A DNA stretch of 64,000 nt from Mercurialis annua. Its lineage: Eukaryota > Streptophyta > Magnoliopsida > Malpighiales > Euphorbiaceae. Positions 57,997 through 64,000 of the stretch are shown here, in pieces (position 1 is the stretch's first letter; each line of letters begins with the position of its first letter). A program made the position numbers and the translations under genes. Under the pieces are notes generated by a model that worked only from the letters and a program-made list of their open reading frames with translations, was not told where the DNA came from and made no database searches. The stretch is from positions 1,800,501 through 1,864,500 of the forward strand of contig NC_065576.1 in the NCBI RefSeq assembly GCF_937616625.2. Reading direction: 5' to 3'.

Positions 57997-60900
57997 ATGT
58001 CGGATAAATCTTCAACAAAAGGAACCGTGACCTCATTGGCGTCGATATTTCCGGTCGACGAAGCACAAAAGGCGGCGAAAAGAGTAGAAGAAGCTATTTC
58101 CGATAAGCAAAATGAACTCAAAAATATTAATCAATTCGTTTCCGATAACACCAATTTAATTAACCTAATATCTTCCCTTCCTGATGAACTCCACCACGAT
58201 GTTATGGTAGCTAGCACACAGTCAATTCAGTTAATTGTATAGCTTTATTTTTTGAAGAAACGCTGTCGTTTTTTAAATTTTGATTTTGTTTGTTTGTTTG
58301 GTTGACAGGTTCCTTTTGGTAAAGCTGCTTTTTTCCCTGGAAAATTGATACACACTAATGAGCTAATGGTAATTTTTTGTATTTTTTTTTTGAATTTTTT
58401 GTGTTCTTTTATATAGTTTTTAGTATGGTTAGGGCATGTGTGGTGTTGATTTATAAGTTCAATTGGTTAATTATTTTTTTATGTTATCATAAAAGAAGTT
58501 TTCTCAATGTAGCACGGACATGCCGGTCAATCAAAGTATCCGATTTCGGACACTTGATGTTTCAGACACGAGACTTCATTTTTTATATTGAAAACCTTAA
58601 AATAACATTAATTGCCGTTTCCGTGTCCAAGTGCTCGGACTCGTGTCTGTGCTATCTAGTTTGGAATTGATCAAATCATGTCATTTTTGGCATGAGTTTC
58701 ATTTCTTTCAAATTGCCCATTTGTTTTCAAGTTGAAAGAATGCAAACTTGGGAATGTAAATAGAATTGAATTGAAATGAATTTCATTTTTCTCTTTAACA
58801 TCTTATAGAGTTTCTATATCTCGTTTTTAGTATATACATTTTTCATATTTGAAACTCGTATATTGATAATCGGTAGCAAATATGGGATTTGCTGGCTTGC
58901 TTGTATAATGTATTATAAAGAGCTTAGAAACTATTGTTGGTTTTGTCATGGAAATTAAAGGTTCTTTTAGGAGAAGGTTATTATGCCGAGAGAACAGCAA
59001 AGCAAACTGTGGAGATTTTGAAAAGGAGAGCAAAGGTTTTGGATTCTCAAGTTGAATCTCTTAAGGCTAATATAAAGGATCTTAGAGCCGAGGCTTCGTT
59101 TTTTGATTCTACTGCTTCTGAGGCTGCAGTGAGTTTTCCAAAACTCTACCATTTCTGATATCTGTAAATTTTGATTTAACAGTGAAGTTGATATATTTAT
59201 AAGCTACCTGACTGCTTGACATAGTGAATGTTATGTAAACACTAATCTACTAGGTAGAAAATGTCTTGCTCTCGAGTTTAAATTTTTTGTGTTGTTTACT
59301 TGTTTTCTATTCTGTCAATGCGGGTAACAGGAGGGTCTTGTAGAGATAAGGGAAGATTATGTGGAGGAAAGTTGTAGCGAAGGACAATCTATATCAGGTA
59401 TGTTCTTGGGCCCTTGGCCCTGTCAATATTTTGGTTTTGGAACACTCAGCTGCAATTAAACTGTAGGTGTGTATCATGGATATATTGTTTCGGATTATTA
59501 AATATTTGCCTCATTGTTTTTCTTATTTTTGAATGGTATTCTAACTTTATGAATTGAATATACTTTTAAAGCTTTGAACTACGGATGCAAAAATTAAAAA
59601 AAGAAAGAAGCACAAGCTTTTATCATTATGAGTCAAAAATGTGGTATTAGATGTTCAGAAATTGATATACTGCTATTCTTTTTCAGAGGCGGGTGAGAAT
59701 AAAGCTGGAGTTGAAGATAATGAGTATGCTCACATTATGTCCAGATTAGATGAACTTGAGAAAGAAGAACTTGAGGCTGAAGGCAGAGATGAAAGTGAAG
59801 AAGATGAAAACACTGATAGCATAGAAAGTGATTATGAGAGTGATGAAAATGAGCAAACCGATACAGCTGAAATTGATAATGAGAGCGACAAAGACGATGA
59901 TGAGCAAACTGATACAGCTAAAAGGGACAGGTACATTCATGAATATACTGAAAATAAAGCGAACTCTAATAGCTTTTCATCTCAGGCTCATTCAGCAGAG
60001 GTAAGGCTTGTATTATTTGGCTTATAGCAAAATGGCTACAGTTGGATCATATTTTTGACGAGTCATGAGAAAATACTCATTTTGAACTACCAACCAAATT
60101 TGAGTGTCAGGTAAGAAAATCCCAGAAACAGCCAACGCTTGCAAATGCAAGTATAGAAGCATTATCAGATAAGTATCTCCACCAACTAGATATTGCTGAT
60201 CAACCAAATGTAAGCGAGTGCATCTTACTTTTTTCCTCGTTAACTTATTTGATAGTCTTTGCCAATTTCATCCTAAAATTTTGAAATGCAGTGCACAGGT
60301 TTAATGGTGCAGCCTCAACACAGAGGTGAGTCTTCAACTATTTCATGGTGTTTTTTTATGCTTGATTCTTGCATGTCATTTTAAGAGAAACGGATTCAGA
60401 AGACGAGCTCTCTTGAATGTGGGAAATATAAAAGAAGAAAAAATGAAAGATGAAAATAAATTCATACGACGCATTTGACATTTTTGTGATGCTTCCGATT
60501 TCATCCATACACGCCTATACAACTCATTTATTCCTTTGTTATGTATGTTCAGATGATATGACAAATAGCAAACATTCGACACATTTGAAGAAGTCTCTTC
60601 CTGCTAAGGCTATGCAGCTTCCCACTGTGAAGGAAGAAACTGAAACAGTATCTTCGTCAAAACATGAGGTACTCAAGGATTTTTGTTGTATATTCTTTGT
60701 GGGTTTTAGATCATAGAATAGCTTAAGCATCGTCGTGATAGATTAACTTATGAATTGACTCATTTTAAAATGTAATCGGTTAATTGACTATTTTCTCCAG
60801 CCTAAAGTAACAACCTTCGACAGTTCCAAGGTGCGTTTGTACTTGACTTTTAATTTTGAAACGGGAGGATCTCCTTACCAAGTTCTCATTACACGTGCAG

Positions 60901-61117
60901 GCATTTACGGGCTCTATTGTGGAACGCACTCGCAACCTGCCAACTTCACCGGATCAAACTACAACTTCCTCGCAGGTATTAATAATATACAAGGAGATGA
61001 TACTGTAGTACTACATGTTCTATTTGTTTCATATCCTTATTATGTTATTGAACTTTGCAGTCATCCAACTTGCAACCTACAAAACCAGTTTCAAGATTCA
61101 AAATGCAGAGAAGATAG
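57997..61117 (+). CDS. URI: URI-type unconventional prefoldin (RPB5-mediating protein homologue)
   Basis: Eleven exons: 57997-58206, 58309-58368, 58961-59128, 59331-59397, 59687-60000, 60111-60209, 60292-60325, 60553-60668, 60802-60831, 60901-60975 and 61061-61117. They give 1,230 nt (409 residues) in frame. The first about 170 residues form an alpha-prefoldin fold: coiled-coil helices (VDEAQKAAKRVEEAISDKQN, TVEILKRRAKVLDSQVESL) flanking the beta-hairpin VPFGKAAFFPGKLIHTNELM. An acidic, disordered middle (Glu/Asp/Ser-rich, about 190-270) follows. The C-terminus carries the URI box AFTGSIVERT and ends KPVSRFKMQRR, both diagnostic of URI. URI proteins bind RNA polymerase subunit RPB5 and R2TP/prefoldin-like complexes. 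Exon 3 uses an ATTAAAG acceptor, which is weak but gives the expected protein. Confidence 0.9.
58510..58662. repeat. MITE-like dispersed repeat in URI intron 2
   Basis: Begins TAGCACGGACATGCCGG and ends CGGACTCGTGTCTGTGCTA, which are imperfect inverted ends. It contains CGGACACTTGATGTTTCAGACACG and AAAATAACATTAATTGCCG. It is the inverse-oriented relative of the repeats at 35700-35822 and 43013-43132. Confidence 0.75.
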
Positions 61118-63103
61118 CACACCAATGTTCTTAAAGTACATGTAAATGGAGGCAAAACAGAAGTCAGGGGTGTCTTTGTATTTTGAGACATCCGGCCATT
61201 GTCTTTGCTTTATTCCAATCATAGGAAGATTCTTGACTTGAATGCAAGTGTTACCAGGAATTTCAAGGGCATGTAACGAAAAGTCACGAGTCTCGAAGGT
61301 GTGCAATAAGTTTTTTCATTTTGGTTCGGAATTGAGTTTTCAAACATTAATTGGTTTTTAAAAGAAATAGAAACTAAACTAAAGGGATAAATTTAGTTCA
61401 ACTCGATTTTTAATTTTATTAAAGTATACAAATATTACTTTTTTTTAAATAAAAATGAAAGAAGTAAGAACTTTTAAAAATATAAATTAAGTTTAGAGTA
61501 AATTAGTATGTTGAGCAAAGGGTTAACACAGTTCTTCACACTCAATAATTTAAGTTGTGGTTTTTAAATTTGTGAATCAGAATTAATTAATTCACACCTT
61601 ACAATTTTTGGTGTAATTTTAAGTCATTTAACATAAAATGAACATGTAAAATTAAAATTAAAATGGCTAAGCCTGACATTGTTGATCCCGACTCAAAAAT
61701 TTATGAATCACAATGACCTTTTATTCATAGTATATTATAACCTTTTGAGTAAAAAAATTAATTTTTACTTTTGCATAATATATTGGTAGTTTCATTTTTA
61801 AATTTTCTATAATTTTCTAAAACTAAAATTAAATTGAATTTTTTTCCAAGAAATTTATAATGAATGGAAACAGACCAAATTTTTTTATTCACAACCGTTC
61901 GCTCAAGTACGCACACCTACTTGTAGTTGCCTCATGAAGCTGAAAAATCTGATATTATTATTCATTTACATTGCATCAAACTTTACACCAATTTTTCTAG
62001 CTAGCAGTTCAGCTACAAACTTACATTTAGAATAAACAATTAAAAAGACTAATACACTATGCATAGTTGTTTACATCAGAAATCAGATTATGTTTCAACC
62101 GTTTAGACCTTCAAATTGTGATTTATGTTTTGTTTTATCAATTATGCTTGTTTTTAATTATTAATGCCTTTTTTTCAATCTCATATTAGGATTATTATTG
62201 GTATTTATATGTAAGTTTAAGACTTGAATGTTGAAGAGCGATTTGTTGCTTTCATATTCCGATTTCAGAGTTCGATTGGATCGACGATTGTTTATATGCC
62301 TAACTCCTAGAATTCGTTTGAATCAATAGATTTAGCAAAGATTTATTATATAGGTATTTAAATAAATAAATATTTAAAATTATTCTAGAAAAAAAAATCC
62401 GTCCATTTCTACATATATCATTGGCTTGCTAATTTCTATAAGTCACTGTTGACACCTTGTTCAAATGATGCAGACGACGATGATTTAAATCAATAAATAT
62501 TTAAAATTAAATTTTGGAAAAAAACTAAGTCAATCTTGATAAAGAAAATTTTAAGTTTGTTTTAGTAAAATTGTATTTTTCTAACCTTCGTTTTTTTTCA
62601 AGAGTTATATAAAAATAGTTAAAACTTCAAAAGTTTATATTATTTTCTATATTTATTAAGTTCTACAAATATACTTTTTTAAAAAATATTCTTTTAATAT
62701 TATTAAATTAAATAAAAAAAACAATAATATTTTTTTATTTACATAACTATTTTTGAATATTAATTTTTATAAATTTAAGAAATTAATAAATAAAAATTAT
62801 CTGTTTTATGAAATATTCAATAAATTTATTATACCCTTCCTCTATCAAAACTATGTCCTTTTTAAAATAATATATAGTTAATAAATAAAGTATTTATAAA
62901 TTATTATTGAAAAGTCGAACGGACAATTTTGAGATTGTTTTTTTAGATATGGACTAATTTATCACTAAAAAACTAAGAGGCTAAATTTCATTTTATTATT
63001 GTCGATTTCTTTTTCTTTTTAAATGGACGCTTTAGTTATAATTAATATAAATTTTATATTTAAGATATACCTATAAGAAATGTGTTATAACTTTTTAAAT
63101 ATA
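61118..63103. other. Intergenic DNA
   Basis: 3' UTR of the URI-like gene, then a GAACCGAA-type remnant (about 61318-61425) and long AT-rich stretches. No gene or RNA recognised. Confidence 0.5.
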
Positions 63104-63986
63104 CTAGTTTCGCATTACGTACTACGTACGTGGCTCGTAATGTGACTTGTTTTATTAATATATGTATTAATTTTGCTATAATTATATTAATTTATTTTAT
63201 TTATAATCAATTTTTGCTAGAAATAAATATAGTTTTTTTTATATTTTTCAGTTAACACCTAGTTAACTTCAAATTAAATTTATAATTGACTGTAAAATAA
63301 ACTTTTTAATCATAAAAGACATCTATATTTCTTTTAGCCTTTTAGGTATTAAATTCCAAATCAAATTCCAATTTATACTTTCATATATGTATTATATTAA
63401 ATATGAAATAAAACTTATAATTAACTATAATTTCATATTCGAAACAAATAACAATTCTACTTTATATTGTATAATTAGATACATATTTGTATTATAATTA
63501 TTTAAATAAGGAAAGCTCAAAGTTGTAAAGGCATTTTTAGTAATTTGATTTTATCACATAGAAATTTACTGCATCTTTTAAGGAAAGTGGCTAATTAGTT
63601 TCGTTACTATTAAATTACTCTAACTCAGTAATTATTTGACTCATCATGTATCACTATAGCAGTTAGCTAATAATTTAGTATATGATTATAAATAAAATAT
63701 AAATCGGTAATTTATCTATCTTTAGCTATTAATGATAACAATTCACTGTACATACAATAGAATTATAATCTAATTATGACTCTACTTATAATATAGTGCT
63801 GGTAATAACTTAAACAATCAGTCCATATATAATATACTATATTCTAGTTAAAAATCTAATTATAATATATATTGGATAATTAATTAATTAAAAGACCATA
63901 AAGTCTTTATTTAGTAGCAAATTTGAAAAGGCTATTCGGTAAATTTGTCTGCCCCCATTCGTATTTTTATATATAGTAAGTATAGA
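63104..63986 (-). mobile_element. Non-autonomous Helitron, 883 bp, same family as 14717-15126
   Basis: On the minus strand it starts TCTATACTTACTATATATAAAA and shares GGGGGCAGACAAATTT with the start of the copy at 14717. It ends in CTAG, preceded by the same terminal hairpin region (GAGCCACGTACGTAGTACGT, against GAGCCACGTGCGTAGCACGC). It is inserted between A and T (63987 and 63103), as Helitrons are. The interior is AT-rich and non-coding, about 470 bp longer than in the first copy. Confidence 0.88.
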
Positions 63987-64000
63987 TACATTCATTTCCC

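Noticed and set aside
1..64000. CRISPR arrays, bacterial operons, tRNA or rRNA genes
   Set aside because: No direct repeat and spacer pattern, cloverleaf or rRNA block was seen. All repeats found fit plant transposons or simple tandem duplication.

Overview
This window is nuclear DNA from a flowering plant, almost certainly a eudicot. The evidence is AT-rich intergenic DNA, many short GT-AG introns, plant-only gene families and typical plant transposons. I cannot name the species. Six multi-exon or long genes were rebuilt by hand from splice signals; every one closes in frame at about the length expected for its family. No RNA gene, CRISPR array or bacterial-type operon is visible.

Positions 1-24,000 are an accessory, repeat-rich region. 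It holds three small secreted eight-cysteine (nsLTP-like) genes on the minus strand (3350-3718, 5457-5834, 21840-22193). Nested between the second and third is a local array of single-domain FAS1 (fasciclin-like) genes. These form three head-to-head pairs (12287-/13339+, 16043-/17332+, 19151-/20338+) plus two decayed minus-strand copies (about 11640-11998 and 15180-15750). One member is frameshifted and one relic is split by a SINE. Transposons with definable ends include a 4.07-kb CACTA element (6791-10856) carrying what look like MADS-box K-domain exons, a small CACTA (2827-3309), a Helitron (14717-15126), a MULE-type MITE with 9-bp target duplications (18382-18754) and a LINE 3' end (1157-1826).

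Positions 24,000-45,300 are gene-dense and hold conserved housekeeping and cell-division genes. They are TPX2 (spindle assembly factor, with three mitotic MSA-type promoter motifs), a RING1-type Polycomb E3 ligase on the minus strand, the spindle-checkpoint kinase BUB1, and a mitochondrial ADP/ATP carrier whose promoter has TGGGCY (site II) motifs and a telo-box.

Positions 45,300-64,000 hold a second MULE MITE of the same family (46408-46911), an LRX-like leucine-rich-repeat cell-wall protein without the extensin domain, a transmembrane RING E3 ligase of the FLYING SAUCER family (minus strand, 14 exons), a URI-type unconventional prefoldin gene diverging from it, and a second Helitron of the same family as the first (63104-63986, minus strand).

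The most interesting material is the FAS1 divergent-pair array inside the LTP cluster, the CACTA element with captured MADS-box exons, and the set of transposons whose boundaries can be confirmed by target duplications or by paralogous empty sites.
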